From JACKNG01 sp050184115 (lineage in GTDB: Bacteria; Pseudomonadota; Gammaproteobacteria; Ga0077536), in contig JBFXAQ010000001.1 of the NCBI GenBank assembly GCA_050184115.1, positions 744,001 to 808,000 of the forward strand: a DNA stretch of 64,000 nt, in the 5' to 3' direction. Both the position numbers and the translations under genes were made by a program. The notes under the pieces are model-generated. The model did no database searches. It was not told where the DNA came from and worked only from the letters and a program-made list of their open reading frames with translations. This document shows, piece by piece, positions 11,601-18,920 of this stretch (position 1 is its first letter; each line of letters starts with the position of its first letter).

Positions 11601-12526
11601 GCCGGCAGGACGAGTTCGCCGACGTCGATGCGCCAACCCTGGTCGCGGCGGGTGAGCTGGCCACGCGCCGCCAGGATCGGCCGCGGCGGCGTCACCTCGG
11701 CCGACGCGCGCGCGGCGAGATCGAAATCAGCACCGGTGAGGCGCCCGTCCTGCCACCGCGTCCACGCGATGACGTCGACCCGGGCCATCGGCGGCGGGTC
11801 ACCCCGCCAGTCGACCTGGCGCGCGAGGAAGGTGCTGTCGGCGTCCTGCAGGCGGACGTCGACGCTGCCGTTCCAACCCGCCTCGAGCGGGCTGCGGTCG
11901 GCCTCGAGGCGGAAGAGCAGGTGACCGCCGAGCGCCGCGGGCATGTCGACTGCACCGTCGAGGAACTTGCGCCCGGCGCGATTGCGCACGTTCACGGTCA
12001 GGTCGTCGAGCGCGAAGCTGACCTGGGCACGCTGGTCGATGATCGTCAGGTCGGCCTCGGTGACGGTGAAATTATCCTGTTCGATCAGCCATTTGATGAT
12101 GGGCGACTTGGGCGGCGGCATACCGGCGACGCGAAAGCGACCGTCGTCGTCGCGGATCAGCGTGAGCGCGACACCGGCCAGGGTCAGGCGCATGGGCCGC
12201 ACCGCGCCGCTGGCCAGCGATTCCAGTGGCGCGATGTCGATGGTGGCGCGCTCGAAGGCGACCAGCTCTGCCTTGCCGGCCTCGTCCTGCACGGTGATGT
12301 CGGTGACCGCGATACTCGGGATCCAGCCCGACCAGCGCGCGTCGATCTCCCCGATCACGACCGGTCGTCCGACGGTCTCGCCGATCCAGGCGGCGATGGC
12401 CTCGCGCTGGGTGCTGACCTCGGGCAGCAGCACGCGCAACAAGGCGATGACCGCCGCGCCCGCCAGCAGCATGGCCGCGAGCACGCTCCAGAAGAGCTCG
12501 ACGAGGGCGACGACGAAGCGCGGCAT
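8690..12526 (-). CDS. yhdP: YhdP family AsmA-like protein (TIGR02099 type)
   Basis: This very large protein (1278 residues) has one N-terminal transmembrane helix just after M-P-R-F-V-V-A-L-V-E, then a long periplasmic domain rich in beta structure (DUF3971 and AsmA-type C-terminal repeats). YhdP, with TamB and YdbH, is thought to form a lipid-conducting bridge that carries phospholipids from the inner to the outer membrane. It follows rng on the same strand, the same order as in enteric bacteria (rng-yhdP-tldD). The ATG at 12526 was chosen because it places the membrane helix at the very N-terminus; an open frame extends 31 codons upstream with no such logic. Confidence 0.9.
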   Translation of the reverse strand: MPRFVVALVELFWSVLAAMLLAGAAVIALLRVLLPEVSTQREAIAAWIGETVGRPVVIGEIDARWSGWIPSIAVTDITVQDEAGKAELVAFERATIDIAPLESLASGAVRPMRLTLAGVALTLIRDDDGRFRVAGMPPPKSPIIKWLIEQDNFTVTEADLTIIDQRAQVSFALDDLTVNVRNRAGRKFLDGAVDMPAALGGHLLFRLEADRSPLEAGWNGSVDVRLQDADSTFLARQVDWRGDPPPMARVDVIAWTRWQDGRLTGADFDLAARASAEVTPPRPILAARGQLTRRDQGWRIDVGELVLPAGEGAAAPAAMSAAWHTSNGHLAAVALRARDLPLAPLALVAGGLAPLDADLSDLLRQLGPSGLLTRLEATWYERPAAPARYYAEFAATRLRVAAGPRSPALAGLGLSARCNRDGGYLRLDNELLRVDDERRLVAPLEVSALDGTVAWQRGSSDTFDLRVPRLAAHVNGAELRLQGGVRDLFGAQPLADLVLDLDHADGRRLHELLPRKLLPARGEQWLRELIEAGEVHNGRGLVRGALDALPFRDAEGVVRFDFDVRDATLRYSSRWPEARAVDGHVTLDGARATMQVARGRVLGATLASSTIEVPNLYTHERMVHISGSAHGPAQSATDIVMASPLKDGKAARLQELDIGGDIDVTLDMNLALFPDGPREVLGQARFAGNRIDARKQRIVLEDVNGSVSFTRGDWYGEGLTAVFDGAPVGLVLNGGLDDPNYDSEFRMTGTSPAPMLLRYLERYAAPVYHWLEHNQGVAAFSGELPWKAVLTIPVARADAPPLPQRLSLESSLRGLDIDLPWPFGKGSGERKPLRIEVALANGIAERTRVDFGDTLDAEIAATRGDDGKARVERVEVLLGTLAPEFVGAPGFTVKGYAQQLPLGEWVTFLGRSARAAAAVPAAELPLSFDVQVSHLDLLGRVFDDVRLAGLRDAAAWQVDIDSPGSRGKAVIPRDSASGTLQLDLDRLTLARRAPGDDPATPGSLDPRRFPALAIDIGAFTYGDVALGRATLVTRRHADGLTLERLECHAEDFELVARGDWLLDDNGQHSQFDIDVEAGELAGLLARFGYNVANIEGGQTEIGIDARWDGTPADFKLAGLNGHFDLHVTDGRFLDIDPGGGRLFGLLSLQTLPRRLSLDFDDLFQKGFAFDNIDGLFMIENGNAYTNSLLMDGPAARIDVSGRTGLDAKDYDQHVVVTPALSNTLPVAGALFGPIGAGAGAVYYLGQKLFKSIPEQIDKFLSREYAVTGSWDNPTIERI

Positions 12527-12682
12527 GGGGAGCCGGATCAAGGCGTCCGGTGTCGCAGGCTCAGGTGCAGTGCTCGACCCGGCTGTCCAAGCGCGCTCCG
12601 CGTCGCCGCCCGGGGCCACGCCACGGCGAGTCCTTCAGGTGATGTCGGCGGACGGGGAAGGGCGGGCGCCCGGCCGTGCCGC

Positions 12683-14203
12683 TCACAGCAGCACCACATC
12701 GTATTGTTCCTGCGTGTAGGCCGCTTCCACCTGGAAACGGATCGGGATGCCGGTGAACTCCTCGAGCTCGGCGATGGAGGTCGATTCCTCGTCGAGCATG
12801 CGGTCGACGACCTCCTGCGAGGCCACCACGAGCAGGCTCTGGGCATCGAACTGGCGCGCCTCGCGCAGGATCTCGCGGAAGATCTCGAAGCACACGGTCT
12901 CGGCGGTCTTGACCGAACCGCGCCCGGCGCAGGTCGGGCAGGATTCGCACAGCACGTGCTCGAGGCTCTCGCGGGTGCGCTTGCGCGTCACCTGCACCAG
13001 CCCCAGCGAGGTCACCTCGCTGATGGTGATCTTCGAATGGTCCCGCTCGACGCTTTTCTCCAACGCCCGCAGCACCTGGCGCTGGTGCTCGGGATCGGAC
13101 ATGTCGATGAAGTCGATGATGATGATGCCGCCGAGGTTGCGCAGGCGGATCTGGCGCGCGATGGCCTGGGTCGCCTCGAGGTTGGTCTTGAAGATGGTCT
13201 CCTCGAGGTTGCGATGGCCGACGAAGCCGCCCGTGTTGACGTCGATGGTGGTCATCGCCTCGGTCTGGTCGATGACCAGGTGGCCGCCCGATTTCAGCTC
13301 GACTTTGCGCTGCAGCGCGCGGTGGATTTCGTCCTCGGTCGAGTAGAGATCGAGGATGGGACGTTCGCCTGGGTAGTGCTCGAGGCGCGGCAGCAGTTCC
13401 GGGGTGAAGTCGGCGGCGAACTCGCACACCTTGGTGTAGTTCTCCTTCGAGTCGATGCGGACCTTCTCGGCGGTGGCGAGCGAGATGTCGCGGATGGTGC
13501 GCAGCAGCAGCGGCAGGTCCTCGTAGATCAGGGCCGGCGCGCGCGCGTCCTGCAGACGTTCCTGGATCGACTGCCACAGGCGTTCGAGAAAGACCATGTC
13601 GCCGGCCAGTTCGTCGGCACTGACGCCCTCGGCGGCGGTGCGCGCGATGAAGCCCCCGCAGGAGCCGTTGGCATTGGCGCTGCGTGCGAGGTCGAGCGTC
13701 GTGCCGAGGTCGTCGAGCGGTCGCAGACCAGGGCGCAGTTCCATGATCAGGTCGCGCAGGCGCTGGCGTTCGGTTTCGTCCTCGATGCGCTGGGAGATGC
13801 CGACCGTGCTCGATTCGGGCATGTAGACCAGGTAGCGCGACGGCACGCTGATGTGTGTGGTCAGGCGCGCACCCTTGCTGCCGAGCGGATCCTTGGTCAC
13901 CTGCACCACGAGGTCCTGGCCTTCGCGCACCGCGCGATCGATGGTCAGGTCGTTGCCGTTCTCGCCCGGCCGGCGCGCGCCGGCGATGTCGGACACGTGC
14001 AGGAAGGCGGTGCGCTCGAGGCCGATCTCGAGGAATGCGGCCCCCATGCCAGGCAGGACCCGGCAAACCCGACCGAGATAGATGTTGCCGACCAGGCCAC
14101 GGTTGCGCGCGCGCTCCACGGCGAGTTCCTGCAGCACGCCGTTCTCGATGACGGCAACGCGGGTTTCCTGTGGCGTGATGTTGACGAGGAATTCTTCCGC
14201 CAT
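12683..14203 (-). CDS. rng: Ribonuclease G
   Basis: This 506-residue endoribonuclease of the RNase E/G family matures 16S rRNA 5' ends and decays mRNA. It has the S1 RNA-binding region (N-I-Y-L-G-R-V, F-L-E-I-G-L-E-R-T-A-F-L-H), the catalytic D-V-N-T-G-G-F with a second Asp in D-F-I-D-M, and the zinc-link C-P-T-C-A-G-R-G. The long RNase E scaffold is absent, so Rng is preferred over Rne. The start M-A-E-E-F-L-V-N-I-T-P matches family N-termini. The gene reads divergently from the GlgC-like gene across a 267-base gap and is followed by yhdP. Confidence 0.95.
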   Translation of the reverse strand: MAEEFLVNITPQETRVAVIENGVLQELAVERARNRGLVGNIYLGRVCRVLPGMGAAFLEIGLERTAFLHVSDIAGARRPGENGNDLTIDRAVREGQDLVVQVTKDPLGSKGARLTTHISVPSRYLVYMPESSTVGISQRIEDETERQRLRDLIMELRPGLRPLDDLGTTLDLARSANANGSCGGFIARTAAEGVSADELAGDMVFLERLWQSIQERLQDARAPALIYEDLPLLLRTIRDISLATAEKVRIDSKENYTKVCEFAADFTPELLPRLEHYPGERPILDLYSTEDEIHRALQRKVELKSGGHLVIDQTEAMTTIDVNTGGFVGHRNLEETIFKTNLEATQAIARQIRLRNLGGIIIIDFIDMSDPEHQRQVLRALEKSVERDHSKITISEVTSLGLVQVTRKRTRESLEHVLCESCPTCAGRGSVKTAETVCFEIFREILREARQFDAQSLLVVASQEVVDRMLDEESTSIAELEEFTGIPIRFQVEAAYTQEQYDVVLL

Positions 14204-14252
14204 GCGGGTGCCGTGTTCGAAGACGCTGAGAGGTCGCGGGAAACTAGCACGG

Positions 14253-14284
14253 ATTATAAGAACCGGTTCGGGTTTGCGATGCAA
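14253..14284 (-). promoter_or_regulatory. Possible promoter for rng
   Basis: A perfect -10 hexamer TATAAT reads on the minus strand at 14258-14253, about 50 bases before the rng start. The best -35 (TTGCAT at 14284-14279) has a long 20-base spacer, so only the -10 is convincing. Confidence 0.45.
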
Positions 14285-14362
14285 CATGCGCGCCGTCCTG
14301 TAGCGCCGTCCGTTGCCCGCGGGCGGGGCGGCCGTGCGCCCTGCCGGTGCAGGTCTTCGCGC

Positions 14363-14391
14363 CTTTCCTCGGCGCAGTCGCCGCGTATAAT
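14363..14391 (+). promoter_or_regulatory. Possible promoter for the GlgC-like gene
   Basis: A perfect TATAAT lies at 14386-14391, 80 bases before the ATG at 14471. The hexamer 17 bases upstream (CTTTCC, 14363-14368) is a poor -35, which suggests a weak or activated promoter. It is back to back with the rng promoter. Confidence 0.45.
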
Positions 14392-14470
14392 GCGCGCCCC
14401 GAGCACGACCGCGACGCGGCGTCGTCGACAGCCGTGCCGGTGCGCCGCGCCCCCACACGAAGTCGATGCC

Positions 14471-15691
14471 ATGCTGATCTCCGATCTCCACGACGCTGTC
14501 GCCCTGGTCATGGCCATTGGCGACGGCAAGGCCCTCGAACCGCTCACCGCGCGGCGTGCCACCGCGGCGATGCCGTTCGGCGGCACCTACCGCATCATCG
14601 ATTTCGCCCTCACCAATTGCCTCCATTCGGGCCTGCGCCGCATCCTGGTGATGACGCAGTACAACGCGTTGTCGCTGCAGAACCACATCCGCGACGGCTG
14701 GTCGATCTACAACACCGACCTCGGTGAATTCATCACGCCGGTGACGCCCCCGATCGGGCACACGGTGTCGACCTACGCCGGCGCCGCCGATGCCCTGTAC
14801 AAGAACCTCTACCTGCTCGAAGGCGTGCGCGACGACAACGTCATCCTGATCTCGGGCGAACAGATCTACCGCATGGACTACGCGGCGCTGCTGGCCTGGC
14901 ACACCGCCCAGGGCGCGGACGTCACCATCGCCGGGGTCTCGGCGCACAACGCCCACGGGGCCGACTTCCCCGCCGCCCTCGAACTCGCCGGTGACGAAGT
15001 GCGCGCGGTGCGCGAAGGCCATAGCGTCGCCGCCGGCGACGATGCTCTGCTGTGGCCGATGCGGGTGAGCGTGTTCAAGCGCAGCGCGCTGATCGACCTC
15101 CTGCACACCCTTGACGGTCAGCCGCCGAGCCGGCTGTCTCTGACCGCCCTGATCGGTCGCAACCTCGGCGCGTTCAAGCGCGTGGTGGGCTACCATTTCG
15201 GCGGCACTTCGGGGCGCGTGTCGCAGGACCGCTACTGGCGCCGGCTCGATTCGCTCGACGCCTACTACAACGCGAACATGGATCTGCTCGAACTCGAGCC
15301 GCCGCTCGATCTCTACCAGCCGAACTGGCAGATCCGCACCTACCAGACCCAACGGCCGCCGGCGCGCACGGTACCGGGGCGCTCCTGCAACGAGGGCATC
15401 TGCGTCAACTCGATCGTCTCTGGCGGCACCGTCATCGCTGGCGGCGGCGTCAACCACAGCGTGCTCGGCAACCGTGTCTACATCGACGACGGCGCGACGG
15501 TCGAGGACACCATCCTGTTCTCCGACGTGCGCGTCGGCGAGGGCGCGCAGCTGCGTCGCTGCATCTGCGACCGCTCCGTGCAGATCCCGCCCGGCGAGCA
15601 GATCGGCTTCGATGCGGCCGAGGATGCGCGGCGCTTCGACGTCACGCCGGAAGGGGTCGTCGTGATACCGTCGGACCACGTCTTCGACTGA
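14471..15691 (+). CDS. Glucose-1-phosphate adenylyltransferase (GlgC) homologue with degenerate active site
   Basis: This 406-residue protein aligns from end to end with GlgC by memory: P-F-G-G-x-Y-R-I-I-D-F-A-L-T-N-C, H-S-G-L-R-R, N-W-x-I-R-T-Y, and the C-terminal left-handed beta-helix ending A-E-D-A-R-R-F. Active GlgC makes ADP-glucose for glycogen synthesis. Here, however, the nucleotide loop G-G-x-G-x-R is replaced (A-I-G-D-G-K-A at 15-21). The catalytic Asp of G-D-H-I-Y is Glu130, the F-x-E-K-P glucose-1-phosphate lysine is missing (V-R-E-G-H), and the metal Asp of Y-W-R-D-V-G is Arg258. It is therefore probably not a working AGPase but a regulatory or repurposed paralogue. No glgA or glgB is nearby. 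Confidence 0.85.
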   Translation: MLISDLHDAVALVMAIGDGKALEPLTARRATAAMPFGGTYRIIDFALTNCLHSGLRRILVMTQYNALSLQNHIRDGWSIYNTDLGEFITPVTPPIGHTVSTYAGAADALYKNLYLLEGVRDDNVILISGEQIYRMDYAALLAWHTAQGADVTIAGVSAHNAHGADFPAALELAGDEVRAVREGHSVAAGDDALLWPMRVSVFKRSALIDLLHTLDGQPPSRLSLTALIGRNLGAFKRVVGYHFGGTSGRVSQDRYWRRLDSLDAYYNANMDLLELEPPLDLYQPNWQIRTYQTQRPPARTVPGRSCNEGICVNSIVSGGTVIAGGGVNHSVLGNRVYIDDGATVEDTILFSDVRVGEGAQLRRCICDRSVQIPPGEQIGFDAAEDARRFDVTPEGVVVIPSDHVFD

Positions 15692-15760
15692 CGCGGTGCC
15701 CGTCGTGTGGCCGTGGTGCCCGCCCGGAGTCGTTCCGATCCGTCCGGAGCACGCCGAATC

Positions 15761-17206
15761 ATGACACTCGAAACGACCCTGGCCCGCGTGCTGCCGCGCG
15801 ACGCGCTGCTGACCACGCGCGAAGCGATGCGCCCCTACGAGTGCGACGCGCTCTCGGCCTACCACCAGGTGCCCCGCCTCGTCGCCGTGCCGCATACCCG
15901 TGAGCAGGTCGAGGCGGTGGTGCGGGCCTGCCGCGAGGCCGGCGTGCCGCTGGTCACGCGCGGCGCCGGCACCGGGCTGTCCGGCGGCGCCCTGCCGCTG
16001 GCCGACGGTTGCCTGCTCAGCCTCGCGCGCTTCAATCGCATCCTCGATATCGACGTCGTCAACCGTACGGCGACGGTCGAGCCGGGTGTGCGCAATCTCG
16101 CCATCAGCGAGGCCGTGGCGGCGCACGGCTTCTACTACGCGCCCGACCCCTCGTCCCAGATCGCCTGCTCCATCGGCGGCAACGTGGCCGAGAATTCGGG
16201 CGGCGTGCATTGCCTCAAGTACGGCTTGACCGTGCACAACGTGATCGAGGTGGAACTCCTGACCATGGACGGTGAGTGGCTGCGGCTGGGTGGGCGCGGC
16301 CTCGACGCGTCCGGTCTCGACCTGCTGGCACTCGCGCACGGCTCGGAGGGCCTGCTCGGTGTCATCATGCAGGTCACGGTGAAGCTCCTGCCGCGGCCCG
16401 ACCTCGCGCGCGTGGTGCTGGCCGCGTTCGATTCGGTCGGCGCCGCCGGCGCCGCCGTGGCTGACATCATCGGCGCCGGCATCGTGCCGGCCGGGCTCGA
16501 GATGATGGACAAGCTCGCCATCGAGGTCGCCGAGGCCTACTGCGGCGCCGGCTACCCGCTCGACGCTGCCGCCATCCTGCTGTGCGAGGTCGACGGCAAC
16601 GCGGCCGAGGTCGCCGACCAGGTCGAACAGGTGCGGGTGGTGATGACGGCGAGCGGCGCGCGCGACATCCGGGTGTCGGCCAGCGAGGACGAACGCCTGC
16701 GCTTCTGGGCCGGGCGCAAGGCGGCGTTTCCCGCGCTCGGGCGCGTCGCGCCTGACTATTTCTGCATGGACGGCACCATCCCGAGACGCCGCCTCGCCGC
16801 GGTCCTCGAACGCATCGCCGTGCTGTCCAGCGAGTACCGTCTGCCCATCGCGAACGTTTTCCATGCCGGCGACGGCAACCTGCACCCCCTGATCGCCTTC
16901 GACGCCAACGACGACGACCAGCTCCAGCGCGCCGAGCGGGTCGGCAGCGAGATCCTGCGGCTGTGCGTCGAGGTCGGCGGTACCGTCACCGGCGAGCACG
17001 GCGTCGGCATCGAGAAGCTGAACGAGATGTGCCTGCAGTTCTCGAGCGCGGAACTCGAGCAGATGCACGCCGTGAAAGCGGCCTTCGACCCGCGCGGCCT
17101 GCTCAACCCGGGCAAGGCCGTGCCCACGCTCCACCGCTGCGCCGAGTTCGGTGCCATGCACGTCCATCGCGGGCAGCTGCCGCACCCCGAGCTCGAACGC
17201 TTCTAG
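15761..17206 (+). CDS. glcD: FAD-linked oxidase, glycolate oxidase subunit GlcD type
   Basis: This 481-residue flavoprotein has the PCMH-type FAD-binding domain (T-R-G-A-G-T-G-L-S-G-G near residues 70-80, then S-I-G-G-N-V-A-E-N-S-G-G) and the C-terminal FAD-oxidase domain (F-H-A-G-D-G-N-L-H-P, G-E-H-G-V-G-I-E-K). In glycolate oxidase this subunit oxidises 2-hydroxy acids together with GlcE and GlcF, but neither follows here. A D-lactate or other 2-hydroxyacid dehydrogenase role is equally possible. The start ATG is at 15761, about 70 bases after the GlgC-like gene, so the two may be co-transcribed. It converges with tldD across repeats. Confidence 0.88.
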   Translation: MTLETTLARVLPRDALLTTREAMRPYECDALSAYHQVPRLVAVPHTREQVEAVVRACREAGVPLVTRGAGTGLSGGALPLADGCLLSLARFNRILDIDVVNRTATVEPGVRNLAISEAVAAHGFYYAPDPSSQIACSIGGNVAENSGGVHCLKYGLTVHNVIEVELLTMDGEWLRLGGRGLDASGLDLLALAHGSEGLLGVIMQVTVKLLPRPDLARVVLAAFDSVGAAGAAVADIIGAGIVPAGLEMMDKLAIEVAEAYCGAGYPLDAAAILLCEVDGNAAEVADQVEQVRVVMTASGARDIRVSASEDERLRFWAGRKAAFPALGRVAPDYFCMDGTIPRRRLAAVLERIAVLSSEYRLPIANVFHAGDGNLHPLIAFDANDDDQLQRAERVGSEILRLCVEVGGTVTGEHGVGIEKLNEMCLQFSSAELEQMHAVKAAFDPRGLLNPGKAVPTLHRCAEFGAMHVHRGQLPHPELERF

Positions 17207-17213
17207 TCTTTCT

Positions 17214-17283
17214 CGGGGTCAGACCCCGGATCGTAGGAAATAGGCCGTGAAATCAATCTCTTAGAATTCGGGGTCAGACCCCG
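17214..17283. repeat. REP-like repeat, locus 1 (two copies of CGGGGTCAGACCCCG)
   Basis: Two identical 15-base interrupted palindromes (CGGGGTC-A-GACCCCG) at 17214-17228 and 17269-17283 lie between the convergent ends of glcD and tldD, the first only 7 bases after the glcD stop. The core GGGGTCAGACC recurs at three more sites in this window (near 36.3, 37.3 and 43.4 kb). Confidence 0.8.
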
Positions 17284-17332
17284 TGCAGCGCGCGCGAAAG
17301 TATACTGTCCCCCAATTCCTCCGCTGGTCGAC

Positions 17333-18781
17333 TCAGGTCGCCGTGCCACCCACCGTCAGGCGGTCGATGCGCAGAGTCGGCTGACCCACGCCAACGGGCA
17401 CCGACTGGCCGTTCTTGCCGCAGGTTCCGATGCCGGGGTCGAGTTCGAGGTCGTTGCCGACCATGGAAACCCGGGTGAGCACGTCCGGGCCGTTGCCGAT
17501 GAGCGTCGCGCCGCGCACCGGTGCCGTGACGCGGCCGTCCTCGATGAGGTAGGCCTCGCTGGCGCTGAAGACGAACTTGCCGTTGGTGATGTCGACCTGG
17601 CCGCCGCCGAAGCTGACCGCGTAGAGCCCGCGCTTGACGCTCCTGATGATCTCTTCGGCTTCCCGCGGCCCGGGCAGCATGTAGGTGTTGGTCATGCGTG
17701 GCATCGGGCGATGGGCATAGGACTGGCGCCGTCCGTTGCCGGTCGGGGCAACGTTCATCAGCCGCGCGTTATGGCGGTCCTGCAGGTAGCCGCGCAGGCG
17801 GCCCTGCTCGATGAGGACCGTGCAGTTCGTCGGCGTGCCCTCGTCGTCGACGTTGAGCGAGCCGCGACGGGCGGCGAGGGTGCCGTCGTCGACCACCGTG
17901 CAGGCGTCGTCGGCGACACGTTCGCCGACCCGCCCGGCGAAGGCCGAGGTCCGCTTGCGGTTGAAGTCGCCCTCGAGGCCGTGGCCGATGGCCTCGTGGA
18001 GCAGGATGCCGGGCCAGCCGTGGCCGAGCACGACCGTCATCTCGCCGGCCGGGGCGTCGCGCGCTTCCAGGGCCACCAGCGCCTGGCGCAGGGCCTCGTC
18101 GGCGACGCGCTCGGGCTGGTCGCCGTCGAGCAGTTGCGCGTAATCGTAGCGCCCGCCGCAGCCATAGGTGGCGGTCTCGCGGCGCTTGCCCTCGGCGACG
18201 ATGACGCCGACGTTCAGCCGCACCAGCGGACGCACATCGGCGGCGAGGCTGCCGTCTGCGTTCAGCACCAGCATCGCCGTGTGCTGGCCGGACAGGCTCA
18301 GCATGACCTCCTGCACGCGCGGGTCGGCCGCGCGCAGGCGCTGGTCGAGGCGGCGCAGCACCTCGAGCTTGGCCGGTGTCGCCACCGCTTCGAGCGGATC
18401 GTCGGCACCGTACAGTGACACCGTCGGCCCGGCCGGCGGCAGCAGGCGGACGTCGCGGTCCTGGCCCTGACGGGTGATGGCGCGAGCGGCGCGGGCGGCC
18501 GCGGTCAGCGCCGGCAGGCTGAGATCGTCGGAATAGGCGAAGCCGGTCTGCTCGCCGGCGACCGCGCGCACGCCGGCGCCGTGGCGGATGCTGTGCACGC
18601 CTTCCTTGACGATGCCGTCCTCCAGGCTCCACGACTCGCTGCGCGTCGCTTCGAGGTACAGATCGGCGATGTCGATGCTGCCGCCGGCGAGGACGCCGAT
18701 GACCTGGCCGAGATCCGCGACGTCCATGCCGACGGGTTCGAGCAGGCGCTCACGGGCGCTGATGAGGAGGTCGTTGGTCAT
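17333..18781 (-). CDS. tldD: Metalloprotease TldD
   Basis: This 482-residue protein has the metal-binding H-E-A-I-G-H-G-L-E-G-D motif (HExxxH) around residues 255-265 and the C-terminal region G-x-C-G-K-x-G-Q-x-V-P-V-G-x-G-Q-P. TldD pairs with TldE (PmbA) in a heterodimeric zinc protease used for CcdA turnover and for processing of some RiPP precursors such as microcin B17. The partner tldE/pmbA is not in this window. I chose the ATG at 18781, behind a TGGAAAC site, over an upstream ATG 14 codons earlier. Length matches the E. coli protein almost exactly. Confidence 0.95.
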   Translation of the reverse strand: MTNDLLISARERLLEPVGMDVADLGQVIGVLAGGSIDIADLYLEATRSESWSLEDGIVKEGVHSIRHGAGVRAVAGEQTGFAYSDDLSLPALTAAARAARAITRQGQDRDVRLLPPAGPTVSLYGADDPLEAVATPAKLEVLRRLDQRLRAADPRVQEVMLSLSGQHTAMLVLNADGSLAADVRPLVRLNVGVIVAEGKRRETATYGCGGRYDYAQLLDGDQPERVADEALRQALVALEARDAPAGEMTVVLGHGWPGILLHEAIGHGLEGDFNRKRTSAFAGRVGERVADDACTVVDDGTLAARRGSLNVDDEGTPTNCTVLIEQGRLRGYLQDRHNARLMNVAPTGNGRRQSYAHRPMPRMTNTYMLPGPREAEEIIRSVKRGLYAVSFGGGQVDITNGKFVFSASEAYLIEDGRVTAPVRGATLIGNGPDVLTRVSMVGNDLELDPGIGTCGKNGQSVPVGVGQPTLRIDRLTVGGTAT

Positions 18782-18851
18782 GTTTCCATTATGCGGACAT
18801 GCGCCGCGAAATGCTGCCCGCAAGGCCGTTTTTTCCCGCGCATGGAACCGT

Positions 18852-18880
18852 TTGACAGGCCCCCGCGCGGTCGGTAGCTT
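18852..18880 (+). promoter_or_regulatory. Sigma-70 type promoter for alaC
   Basis: A perfect -35 TTGACA (18852-18857) and a partial -10 TAGCTT (18875-18880) are separated by 17 bases, placing the likely start of transcription about 35 bases before the alaC GTG at 18921. Confidence 0.6.
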
Positions 18881-18920
18881 TGCCGCCTCGCTCAGCCCCC
18901 CGAGTCAGCAGCAAGCCCCC

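Noticed and set aside
7982..14470. A plus-strand reading frame open for more than 6 kb opposite nudJ, yhdP and rng, running into the GlgC-like gene
   Set aside because: Very high GC with strong third-position bias leaves few stops on the opposite strand. The translation is repetitive D/V/R/Q-rich with no family motif; only the part from 14471 is a gene.
14204..17185. Minus-strand open frame upstream of and continuous with rng
   Set aside because: It is antisense to the GlgC-like and glcD genes and has no recognisable motif; rng clearly starts at 14203 with its family N-terminus.
14471..17206. Glycogen metabolism operon
   Set aside because: The GlgC-like protein lacks catalytic residues and glgA, glgB, glgP and glgX are absent; the neighbour is an FAD oxidase.
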